A stretch of DNA of 64,000 nucleotides from Flaveria trinervia (Eukaryota; Streptophyta; Magnoliopsida; Asterales; Asteraceae), in the NCBI GenBank assembly GCA_025506515.1, contig CM046447.1, positions 89,808,998 to 89,872,997 of the forward strand. Direction: 5' to 3'. Below are positions 35,419 through 46,163 of the stretch, piece by piece. Under the pieces are notes generated by a model. The model did not search any database. It was not told the origin of the DNA and worked only from the letters and a program-made list of their open reading frames with translations. Within the stretch, counting starts at the first letter, position 1; every line of letters starts with the position of its first letter. Both the position numbers and the translations under genes were made by a program.

Positions 35419-35430
35419 GCTATGATACCA
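35419..35430 (-). promoter_or_regulatory. Primer binding site of C2, one mismatch
   Basis: Minus-strand TGGTATCATAGC two bases inside the 5' LTR. The ninth base is T where the tRNA-iMet complement and C1 have G. Confidence 0.88.
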
Positions 35431-35432
35431 CT

Positions 35433-36202
35433 TGATAGAGGATCGTGTCCTGGACGGAGTACTAACTGATTCATATGTATACCGAATCAAATAGTGTGGA
35501 ATCCTATTTGATTGGCGAACCAAACAGTGAGAACATTAACCCGATCGATATAAGATAAGTCTAAACGTTAAGAACGAATAGGAATCGATCAAGAACGATC
35601 TATGAACTTGGACTGGCTTTCTTGGACGTTCTGGAAGGCTAGGATACGTGTATGAGTCGAATTCTTCAAAGTGTTCCATTTTTCCACGAATTAAGTGGTA
35701 TTTATAGGTTAGGGTTACTTATTCGTGTGACTGAACCATTAGCATGGTTCAGTCGTGCGACTGAGTCACGCGGTTGATCCATTCGCACGACTGAGTGTTC
35801 AGTCGTGCGACTGAGTCAATCTCATGTCACAATTGTGGACTGATCCAGTCTCCTGGTTCAATCGTGCGACTGGTTCATTAGCATGAAGTTGTTCATGCGT
35901 ATGGTCCATTAGCATGAAGTTGTTCATGCGTATGGTCCATTAGCATGGGCCATTCGCGTGAGAACTTTATATGACTAAGTTTGAATATGTTTCACAATCA
36001 TTATTTGACTTAGATCTATTCAAACAACCACCAACCTATATAGTTAGTTCAATAAGCGTTAACACATAATAATCAATGAAATATTAAACATTATAAGCAT
36101 AAACCACATATTGTATTTCATTCAAACCATCCAGTTACATATATGTAAGACATGAAAGACTTTTTACATTAAGCTCATAAACTAGGTACATATGTATCTA
36201 CA
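35433..36202 (-). repeat. C2 5' LTR
   Basis: 770 bases. Array of TCAGTCGTGCGACTGA (35799-35814) and relatives from about 35958 to 35718, with the TATA box (minus CCTATAAATA, 35701-35710) next to its end. A phrase of about 30 bases containing GTTCATGCGTATGGTCCATT is duplicated at 35888-35945. Confidence 0.95.
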
Positions 36203-36369
36203 AATATTTTTTTAGTTTGAAAAACCATCAAAATTCTTATATTCATTATTTTCTTTCCTCTCTTATTAATTACATTTATAAATAATCCATAAATTTACTT
36301 CATTTTCATTATCTTCTTATACATCAACAATTGACTTCATCTTTATTGTTTTTTAAATAACCTAATTGT

Positions 36370-37810
36370 AACCTAATACGCCCATATGTTAACCTGCTTA
36401 CATATACGTAAACACATAAGTAGTTTTCTTAAACAAGTCTAATCGTAAATCTTCAGACAAACTAAATTACATTTATACATCTTGTTACATATATGCAACA
36501 ATTATGAATTACATACATGTAACTATAATGCATAACTAGTTCAAAACAATTTATTAAATTCATTAATTTACATATATGTAGACGTGGTTTCGCATATGTA
36601 ACCTGATGTCACTTATGAAACTATAACACATATGTGGACATGGTTCCATATATGTAACTTGATGTTTTTTACATAACGATAACATCATATGTAGACATGG
36701 TTACTTATATGTAACTTGATTACATAAACGTAACGATCATAAAAAAGAAACCAGAACTTAAGTTTTGAAAAAAATATTAAAATTTTACATATATGTAAGC
36801 ATAAGTTGAGCTTCCGTAGGTACGCAAACATAACTTTATTACACATACATAACAATAAAAAAACTAGAACAAAATCATTTGATAAAATTTCAAACAAACC
36901 TAACTTAAATTGATGAATATCATTTGAAATCATCTTAAATCTGGATGCAATCAAACAACACTATTGATATTCTAATGGTGACCGGTTTGTATTTATTAAT
37001 GGTTTTTTGTTAATGAATCATTTCTTGTTGATGTTGCATCATCTCGATGTTGGTTTCTTGTTGATCCAATCTATGGTTTCTGATATTGCTTCATCTTGTT
37101 TTGATAGCCATCCTCCATCCATCATCATAGATTGATGTTTCGGGAGAAAACTCAATCACCACAGTATAAATGATGGAATGGATACAAATATTCCAAAATA
37201 TTATAATGTAAAAATAATTGCATCAGTGAATTAGGAAGAAAAAATGGTTGAAGAATCAAATTGATGAAGATGAAGATGATTAATTCTTTTTTTGAATTAA
37301 TCTAATTTGTTCAACAATGGAGTAAAATAATGGATTGTAATTCATGATGATTGTTAACTATAAATAAGTTTAAATACTAAAACACCATCCGAAAATAATA
37401 AATGTAAATTAATAATGACAATTTTTTATTGTCTATAATTTGTTTTCTTGGCTTTCTTAAACTATATGGCTTCCTTAGGAGGTTCAAATGAAAATCATTT
37501 TAGAACTAAAAACTATAAAAACCACCACTAACCAATCAATTAATTTATAACTAATCTAACTTTTTAATTGTTATAAGTATATTTGAGTAAACTTTAATCT
37601 TATATTTTAAATTCTTTATATTTTTTAATTTAAACTCCAAGGAACAACGACGATAATAAAACGACTTACATATACATAACTTGTATGAGTTATATGTACG
37701 TTACTTTTAGTTGTAAACTTGATAACACGTAGTTACATATACATAACCCCTACATATATGTAACTCTTAGTTGTATACTTTGTAACACGTACTTATATAC
37801 ATGTAACCCT
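36370..37810. repeat. Array of ACATATATGTAAC-type palindromes inside Y
   Basis: Roughly twenty copies of TTACATATATGTAAC and half-sites (CATATGTAACCTGATG, TTACATACATGTAAC, GTAGACATGGTTAC) are scattered over 1.4 kb of AT-rich DNA, with variants such as CATATACGTAA. No coding sequence. The spacing is irregular, so this is not a simple tandem satellite. Confidence 0.65.
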
Positions 37811-37856
37811 TGGTTTTTATGGTTTTCATATATAACACGGTTTTCAAGGATCCATA

Positions 37857-38491
37857 CACATACACACACATATATATGTATAGGGGAAGGTTAGTATACA
37901 CAATATGTTTTTTTGTGTGAAGTATACGAAGTTCTTTCGTGGTAATGTCATCTCTTCTATTTATAAAATGGCATTTCTGTCATTTGACAAATAAAAGCTT
38001 GAAATATGTTTTTTTGTAAAATGAAATGCCTAGTAATTAATAAAATCACACAACTTATATCATTTATTACGCAAGCTATAATAATATATACATAAGTTTC
38101 TAAATATATTATGCAATCCATTCAAAACTAGTTATAAGTCGCTCAAAACTAGTTTTAGTCATTCAAAAATTGTCCAAAGTCATTCAAGGATTAGACTGAA
38201 ATCCTGAAAGTTATAAATCAACTGCTCAAGGTTCTAATTGTATTACGCAACTATTTAAAAACTAGTCGTAAGTCATTTAAAACTATTTCTAAGCCATTCA
38301 AAACTAGATCTAAGACATTCAAGGTTCTTAATAAACTACGTATAATTTTTCATAAGTTATTCAAAGTTTTTAATAATTTATGCATATTAAAATACTAAAC
38401 ATGTAAGGATCTATAAGACCTTCAACTACCACCCAGCGCAACTGTTGTAATATCACACAAGTAGAAACAAAAACAAGTTGGGTGATAATGT
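37857..38491. repeat. AT-rich segment with CATTCAAAACTAG-type repeats
   Basis: Begins with CA/TA repeats, then AGGGGAAGGTTAGTATACAC, which could be the end of another non-autonomous element. From 38109 to 38330 a phrase near AAGTCATTCAAAACTAG recurs about seven times with variants (GTCGCTCAAAACTAG, AGCCATTCAAAACTAG, GACATTCAAGG). No gene. Confidence 0.5.
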
Positions 38492-40411
38492 TGTAAGGCC
38501 CTGTTACCGGGACGCTCATAATTGGACAATCCTTGCACATAGAACATAAAATATACCTTTATATTTACTAAAACATTTTAGCAGAATACTTAATAACCAT
38601 TTCATATATTCATGACTGCTTTTGTAAAACAATACAACATTGTTAGCCAATACAAAAATCTCATTGTTTGCATACATGAAAAAACACCATTGTTATATAA
38701 AATGGATACCATTAATAATAAGCTAAGTAGCTGCCTCGTGCCATTCTCAGCAACAATTACCTGCCAACTGGAAAATGCGTAAAAGTCAGCGTTGCTAAGT
38801 GAGTTCTATTTTTAGAAATAAAATACTTTACTTTCACTTAAAACCGTTATTTACTTTCATTCACTATCAGACATTACACGTACAAGTAGATAATCTCATT
38901 ATTATTTTTCATCATCTTTCATCTTTTTTCACTTTCCTTTGGGCAAATGCCATGTGTTCCACTCCAACATCATGTATAAGGCGGGTACTAGGCCGAAGTC
39001 TATAAATAGACCCCCATACATTGTGCCTGGTGGCTTGATCACAGTACCGGGGTAAGCGACAAAGGTCCCATATGTTTGGTCAGTCACAAAGACTCGATCG
39101 CTGTGTGTATCCTTAAGAATTAGCTAAACCACACACAGTTGAGCTAACAATATTTTAGAGGTATGCACCTTCATCATTTTCTTGCAAGACTTTTCATCCA
39201 TCCATTCATTCACTCATTCTTTATGTTCCTCTTTCCATTACATAACACTTTATGTTTATTAACAAAATGATACCACGTATAGCCACATAATAAAATGCAA
39301 CAAGAACATAAAGAAAACATAACATAATCATAAGCATGCAAACATCATCAACATCACATAAGGCATTATACATCATCATAATATCATCATATATCAATCC
39401 TGAGAACATCCCAAGTCAAAGCCTAAAATTTCCTTTCTTCCTAAAATTTCAGAAAATATTCTAAGTATTTAGGCACATGAGCCCTATGCAGACGCATGAC
39501 CTTTCAGGCGCATGGGAACACTTAGGCGCATAGGAAACTTCTGGGCATACGGGCGCTATTTGGGCGCATGGCCAAACACTTAGGCTTTTAGGCAACTTCC
39601 TAGGCGCATGGGCACTATGCAGGCACATGAGTCTGACTTAGGCGCATGGGCACTCAGGCGCATGGACAGTTGGGTGCATGGGAACACTTAGTCAATTTTT
39701 GCATAATCCTAGGCACATGAGAACTATTTGGGCGTATGGGTTTCAGGCGCATGACAACTAACTTTAACTAACAATCATCATTTTAGTCCCCAATCATCAT
39801 CCTAACATGTTCTAAGCTTAGTTCTAACATTCTAAGCATCAATAACACGTATATAACATAATCATAACATCATGAGCACCAAAATCATACCCCACCCACA
39901 TACACATACACATGAACATACGGTACAAATACTCACTTTTTTAAAAACACACATGCATCCATTTCCAGCTCTAAAATTAGTTAAAAAAAGGTTCTAGAAC
40001 TCACCTCTTGCAATGTTCAGGCAAGACTTGTTCAAACCTGTATGCTATGAGTTCAACCACCTAAAACCCACCAAAACACACACACACACCCGAACACACA
40101 AACACAACATGAGTATATAATTTAGGCTGGAATCAACCACAAACACTTAAACATTGAATTTTTATCTCGAATTTTCTTCTTCTTCATCTTCTCTCTAAAA
40201 TCCGAAGCATTCTATTCTTTCTTTATCTAAAACCGATTGAAAGATGTAAAAGTAACATGGCATGGGAGGCCATGTTGCTTTTGTACATAATAATATAAAA
40301 TTTTGTACCTTTTTACACATTTAACCCCTCAACTTGGGTTTTATTGCATTTTCTTCTTTTACTTCATTTATATACTTCTTTTTATATCTTTTAAAATATC
40401 TGGGTGTGACA
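38492..40411 (-). repeat. G0 3' LTR (lower border tentative)
   Basis: Sense start TGTCACACCCAGATAT directly after the polypurine tract. About 1.9 kb. It contains a TATA-like TATATAAA (minus strand, about 40366-40375), a motif array (39466-39770) and the GAACTCAC...CAGGT block common to all four Ty3 LTRs here (38759-38806, minus). No second copy is in the window for comparison. Confidence 0.65.
39466..39770. repeat. AGGCGCATGGG motif array in G0 LTR
   Basis: About fourteen units of the form (A/G)GGCGCATGRG(C/A) in 305 bases: five exact AGGCGCATG plus variants GGCACATGAG, GGGCGCATGG, GGGTGCATGG and GGGCGTATGG. Spacers often contain CACTT, ACTATTT or TAGG. The wording resembles the GGACGCATGACCACT part of the C1/C2 LTR arrays (8320-8380). 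Confidence 0.85.
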
Positions 40412-40425
40412 AGTCCACCCCCATT
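40412..40425 (-). promoter_or_regulatory. Polypurine tract of G0
   Basis: Minus-strand AATGGGGGTGGACT immediately before the LTR TGTCACACCC. Confidence 0.8.
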
Positions 40426-40429
40426 ATAT

Positions 40430-43400
40430 AGGTTTCATACCTGAAACCTGTTATTCCTCAAACAGATGTGGGTAATGTTGTCTCATTTCTTCTTTAGTAT
40501 CCTACGAAGAGTTGAATCCCTTTCTATGCTTCCACTGAACTCTCACTAATAGAACCATTTTATTTCGTAATCTCTTATCATTCCGATCAATGATTGCCAC
40601 TGGTTGCTCCATATAATTAAGCCTCTCGTCTACCTCAATGTCCTCCAGTGGTACAACTCAGCTAAGAACTTTTGGAAATGAGATGCATGGAATGTTGGGT
40701 GAATTCCAGTTAACTCATCGGGTAGTTTTAACCTATATGCCACCTCCCTACTCGAGCAATGATTCAGAAAGGCCCTTTGTATCTCAGGCTTTACTTGCCC
40801 GCTTTCTAAACTAAACGATACCCTTCAAAGGTGAGACCTTTAACATCACTCTATCACCCACCTTGAACTCAATCGGTCTACATCTCTTGTCAGCACACAA
40901 ATTTTGTCTATCTTTAGCTGTCTTCATAAAGGCCTTGATCTTTTCTAGCTTCTCAGTCGTAGCCTTGATCACTTCAATACTTCCTAAATCTTTTGGACCA
41001 ATATCAACCTAACACATGGGCGTTCTACATCTCCTACCGTATAGCATCTCGTCTGGGGTATACCAATGTTGACATGATAACTACTATTGTATGAGAATTC
41101 AACTAACGGTAAGTGGTCATCCCAACTTCCTCCAAAATCAATGACGCATGCTTGGAGCATATCTTCTAGCGTCTGGATGGTTCTCTCCGACTGGCCACTC
41201 GTCTGAGAATGATAGGCCGTGGTAATTTATAATCTCATACCCATTGCATCATGAAATCTCTTCCAAAACTTGGATGCAAACCAAGTGTCACGGTTAGACA
41301 TAATAGACAGCGGTACACCATGACGAGCTATAATCTCCTTGATGAATAGCTCCGCCAACCTCTCGGATGAATACGTCTCACGGATGAGTAGAAAGTGAGC
41401 ACTCTTTGTCAAACGATCAACTATCACCCATATGACATCGTACCTTTTGTGGTACGTGGTAGGTTCGTTATGAAGTCCATGGTGATATGTTCCCACTTCC
41501 ACTCGGGTGTATCCAAAGGTTGGATTTTCCCGTACGGCTTCTGATGCTCTGCCTTCACTTGCAAGCAAGTAGGGCACTTACTTAAATATTCCGCTACGTC
41601 GCACTTCATACCCGGCCACCAATAGTCTTTCTTCATATCTTGATACATCTTTCTTGCACTGGGATGGATGGAGTATCGAGTCTTGTAAGCCTCATCCATG
41701 ATATTTCCATGTAGATCACCATAACGAGGAATCCATATTCGTCCGAAATGGGTTCTAACACCGAAAGTATTTTCACCCAACTCCACAACTAGACCTTTCA
41801 TCCTTTTAGAGTTAAGATGATCTACTTTCAACTCTTGTTTTGAAAGTCCTTGACGTGTGTTATCACGTCTGAGGTCATAACCAATTGATAAGCCTTCACC
41901 CGAATTGGTTCAGGCCTCTCCTTCCAACTAAGGGCAAATGCCACTACATTGGCCTTGCGTGGATGGTAATGGATTTCACAATCATAATCATTTATAATTT
42001 CCAACCATCACCTTTGCCTCATATTCAAATCTTTCTGCTCAAAGAAGTACTTCAAGCTCTTGTGGTCCGTGAAGATGGTGCACTTCGTCCCATATAGGTA
42101 TTGCCTACAAATCATTAATGCAAAGAGCACAACGGCTAGCTCCAAGTCATGAGTAGGGTAATTAACCTCATGAACCTTCAATGTTGGGATGCGTGGGCTA
42201 TAACCTTTCCTCGTTGCATCAACATGCAACCCAACCCCCAGTAAAAAGCATCTAATGTCGACACTAAATCATCGCTTCCTTCGGGTAATAAAAAGATAGG
42301 AGCTTGAGTCAATCTCGCTTTTAGCTCATCAAAAGCCTTCTTTTGTTCTTTACCCCATACAAACTTCACATCTTTACAGGTCAATTTGGTCAATAGGGAA
42401 GCTATCTTAGAGAAGTCTTGGATGAATCTTCTATTATATCCCACCAATCCTTAGAAACTACGGATCTCGGATGCTGTCTTTAGAGACATCCATTGCATCA
42501 TAGCTTCCACTTTAGCCGGGTCCACCATAATCCCTTCCGGATTCACCACGTGACCCAAAAACTAAACTTCGCACAACCAGAACACGCAATTGGAGAATTT
42601 AGCATACAACTTCTCCATCCTTAGCATCTCCAACACCTCCCGAATATGATCGGCATGCTCTTTCTCGCTTTTCGAATAAATCAGGATATCATCAATAAGC
42701 ATAATAACTGATCTGTCCAGCATTGGCTGACACACTCGTATCATCAAATCCATAAAAGCAGCTAGCGCGTTAGTTAAACTCAAAGACATAACAAGAAACT
42801 CGTAGTGGCTGTAACGCATACGAAAAGTTGTTTTAGGAATATCCTGCTCCTTCACCTCCAACTGATGATAACCAGATCGAAGGTCTATTCTCGAGAAACA
42901 ATGGAAACCTTGGAGCTGATCAAATAAGTTATCAATCCTCGACAACGGATACCGGTTCTTCCCGTCAACTTGTTCAACTCGCGGTAGTCGATGCACCTTC
43001 TCATACTACCGTCTTTCTTTTTGAAAAATAAGACTGGAGCACCCCAAGGAGAGATACTCAGTCAAATAAACCCCTTATCAAGCAACTTTTGCAGTTGCTC
43101 CATCAATTCCTTCATCTCGGAGGGAACCAAATGATATGGTGCCTTAGCGATTAGCTGAGCATTGGGTGTCAAATCAATCTAGAACTCGATCTCATGGTCC
43201 GGTGGCACACCTGGTAATCTTTTAGAAACAAGTACAGGAACTCACAAGCAACCGATACATCAGACAGTTATGGTGTTGGTGTATCCACATCCGTCACGTA
43301 GGCCAGGTAGTCACTACATCCATGCCTCAAACACTTTACCGCCACCACCATCGAAATCACATTCGGGAATGTAGTGACTCGATCACTATAAACCATCACT

Positions 43401-43829
43401 AAACTCCCGTTAGGGTCTGTCAGTCGAATCATCTTCTTGCAACACACAATATTTGCCTTGTAGGCCGCTAACCATTGCATTCCTAGGACTACATCAAACC
43501 CGCCTAAGGTTATCATAAACAATCTAGAAGGACGCTTATGACCTTCTAATTCTATGTCATAGCTTTCTATCAGCTTAGACATCCTGGTAGACTTACCTAT
43601 GGCTACTTCTACGTCGAATGGCTCATCAATGCTTGTACTACTAACAGGGGTTGGCATAGAAAGTAGCATAAATTAAACTCCTACTAGCACCTAAATCAAA
43701 TAACATAGAAGCAAGAGTTTGGTTTACTAAAAACGTACCTGACACAACATCGGGATCTGTCCTAGCCTCCTCTAGGGTAATCGTGAAAGCTCTGTCACTT
43801 GCTTTTTGTCCTTCGGTCCCAGCCATCTT
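40430..43829 (-). pseudogene. G0 pol: protease, RT, RNase H, integrase with chromodomain-like tail
   Basis: Ty3 order on the minus strand. Protease at 43268-43760 has the LFDLGASRSL active site and the GGFDVVLGMQWL block. RT at 42562-42996 has DLRSGYHQLEV, YEFLVMSL and LIDDILIYS with the catalytic DD. RNase H is at 42008-42447 (DAFYWGLGCMLMQR, HDLELAVVLFAL). The integrase zinc region (HPSARKMYQDMKK...CPTCLQVK) is at 41424-41831 and the core (VIVDRLTKSAHFL, GVPLSIMSNRD) at 41227-41577. Near 40480-40610 the tail reads NDKRLRNKM.LLVRVQWKHRKG... and ends YPHLF, as in chromovirus integrases. Several frameshifts and substitutions, including a damaged RT start. Confidence 0.9.
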
Positions 43830-44860
43830 CTTCGCTTCGGAACTCTCAGCCCTTGACTTCTTGCAGTCCCGGCTCAGGTGGCCCTCTTCGCCAAAGTTAA
43901 AACGCCTCGCCATACCATAATACCTAGCCACATGACCTGTTCACCCACACTTGAAGTAGACATTTGATCCCCATCTACACTCCCCAGCATGTTCTTCCCG
44001 CACTTACCACACTTATTCAACCTGACACCGGGTGTGACCACACGCCGGTCATCCACCCTCACAGCTTTGTTGTTTGGATCGGCCCCGCCACGTCCAAACC
44101 GCCTTACATTGTAGTTCCAGTGACCACCACCTTTCTTACTCACCTCAGCCAGCATCACCTCCCTCTTGTCATACAGTCTTCCCGCCAAATGAACTACCGA
44201 CCTAAACGTACCTAGCCAGGTGGCGATCATGTGCCTGCGGATGTGCCCTGGGAAGCCTGAATATACCTCTTGATCTTTCATTACGCGGGAGTCACTTGAT
44301 CCGGCGCTAGATGTGCCATCTCGTTGAACTTGGTGGTGTACTGCTGGTGCGTCATGGTTTCCGCTTCCAGCTACATGAACTCTCTCTCAATCTTATCCAA
44401 CTCCCTATAAGGACATATTTTATTAATCACCAACTTCTTTAGCTCTGCCCACCTATCCTTCCAATCGCCCTACTACCCTCGGCCTGGACAATATTGTCCC
44501 ACCAACGCAAATCTGAGTCCACAAATGAGTGGGTAACGAAATTTACCTTCTAATCTTCCCAGCACTCACTGATATTGAATAGAACCTCCATCTCCCTAAC
44601 CCATCGATGAGTAGTAGCAGCAGTGCCATTGCCATCGAAAGTCAGGGGATTGCATCTCTAGAATGCCCCATAGTTACAGCCTCGTGCTGCCTCATACACA
44701 GGCTCTTTTTCTTCCTCCTCGTCACTGGAAACAACCGTCTTCGTCTCCGGTCGCTCCCTTTCTGCCAAGGATCTATTCTTCTCCCTCTCAGCTTCTCTCA
44801 TAACCTTGATCACTTCGGTCACCACAAACGGCAGGATCATCTGCATAACCTAGTGAACCT
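43830..44860 (-). pseudogene. G0 gag, 3' portion, truncated by G1
   Basis: Minus strand: capsid part near 44281-44600 (YTTKFNEMAHLAPDQVTP, DQEVYSGFPGHIRRHM), and a zinc-knuckle region at about 43880-43925 reading FNFGEEGHLSRDC, where the first two Cys positions are altered. A Lys/Glu/Ser link to protease follows. The N-terminal part is separated by the G1 insertion at 44861. Confidence 0.8.
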
Positions 44861-46163
44861 TGTGACATCCGCCCATTTTGACCCGAACTGTGTGTCAATA
44901 ATATTAAATCAAGCATCTTAATCAAACAAATGCATTCATTTTGGTGAATGTATTAATTTTTGATTTAAATTCATATTTATTTTTTTACAATTTAATTAAA
45001 TTATAGGTTTAAGAGATTCTAAATATTATTTATGAGTTTTTTATTTAATTTGGACTTATAAAGTTGTAGTAGTAACTACAAATTTTAATTACTAGAAATA
45101 AATAAAGAAATTATAAAATTAACAAGCTTTATAAAAGTTGTAAAGACTTATAAATAATTAATTTGATTAATCTTATGAGTACAAGGTCTAATTTTTAATT
45201 ATGAAATTAATATAAAAGTTCATGCATAAAATAACAAAATAGAATACTTCAGGGACTAAATTGTAAAATACCCAAACCGCCCTCCCTATTACCCTTCCCG
45301 TCGACCTTTCTCCGGTCACCTCGGCGATGGTCAAAACCACCCAAAACGTTCGTTTAAACAACAATTAAACCACCCTTTCATTTTCTTACATCAGTTTTGA
45401 ACCCTGTATCGGGTTTAATTGGATTCATTCGATAATTAAGGGCAAGAACTCGAAACCGAAATCTACATTCAAAGAAAGAACTCATTCGACTTGAAACCGA
45501 TTGATAAATGCCTAAACAACTGATGGTAAATCACCAAATCAGTGTTCCTAAACTAAGAGAACTCCCAATTACATCATCAACACAACATCACATCACCATC
45601 GAGCACCACCTTCATCGCGAACCTGCAACTTAGTTGAACTACACCTTCGGGGCACCCTCATGCATTGTTTAAAGGTTTTTAGCCTTAATTAAGATGTAGT
45701 ATTTTTATATAAATATAAAAAAAGACTTTTATAAACTTTAAGTATTTTTAAGAACATCAAAATATTCGCTGCAATTTTCTTAGGTAAATATTTATATATT
45801 TTTTTAATAAACCTTTTAACAAAGGTTACTCTTGAAAAAATTTTATGTAAATAAATTATTATTAATCCAAACTTTTCTTTAAATTAATATCGTATAAATT
45901 ATAGTTATTCAAATAATTATTCAAATTTCATACTTAAACTGTATTAATTATTATAAATAATTCAGTGACATTTTCTTTAAAATATATAAATAGTATATTA
46001 TTTAATTTTATTATCATTTGATGCACTTACAAGAACACCCCTAAATACCCAAATTGAACCCTAGTTCTCGTAAATACATTAAACTTGCTATTACGTTAAA
46101 CCTTGAAAATATATATATTATTTAGCTACCTCGTGAAGGATTCATCTTGGGACGGCGTTTATT
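44861..46163 (+). repeat. G1 5' LTR, first part
   Basis: AT-rich; begins with the 125 bases shared with 63867-64000. It ends at TTATT (46159-46163), the target site of G2. No open frame of note. Confidence 0.9.

Larger units (their letters stand above)
22197..36202 (-). mobile_element. C2: complete Ty1/copia (Sirevirus-like) retrotransposon with aORF
   Basis: 14.0 kb on the minus strand, same family as C1 but diverged. LTRs 22197-22904 and 35433-36202 both start, on +, TGATAGAGGATCGTGT and end TATCTACA. The flanking duplication AATAT (22192-22196 and 36203-36207) is exact. The gene order is identical to C1. C2 is inserted into element Y, about 170 bp from C1; the two elements have independent target duplications, so they are two insertions and not a tandem duplication. 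All coding parts are broken. Confidence 0.95.
22043..37856. mobile_element. Y: non-autonomous TIR element split by C2
   Basis: Left end GGGTGGTTCCAAAGAAAACC at 22043-22062 and right end GGTTTTCAAGGATCC near 37839-37853 are imperfect inverted repeats. The similarity extends inward for about 50 bases (ATGAAAACCAAATCC on the left against the complement of GGTTTTTATGGTTTTCAT on the right). Both ends border TA/CA simple repeats. Without C2 (22197-36202 plus its 5 bp duplication) the element is about 1.8 kb and has no coding capacity that I can see. It could be a MULE- or MITE-type element; the duplication at its ends cannot be read in the TA repeat. Confidence 0.5.
38492..44860 (-). mobile_element. 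G0: 3' part of a Ty3/gypsy retrotransposon, cut by G1
   Basis: Minus-strand element. The 3' LTR is at low coordinates (about 38492-40411), preceded in sense by a polypurine tract, then integrase, RNase H, RT, protease and part of gag going up to 44860. There the gag frame is cut by the left end of G1; the rest of gag, the primer site and the 5' LTR must lie right of the window. The lower border is set at TGTAAGGCCC (38492) as the best TG border and is uncertain. Confidence 0.85.

Noticed and set aside
7875..36202. C1 and C2 as a segmental tandem duplication
   Set aside because: Different LTR sequences and independent target duplications; sequence divergence is spread throughout.
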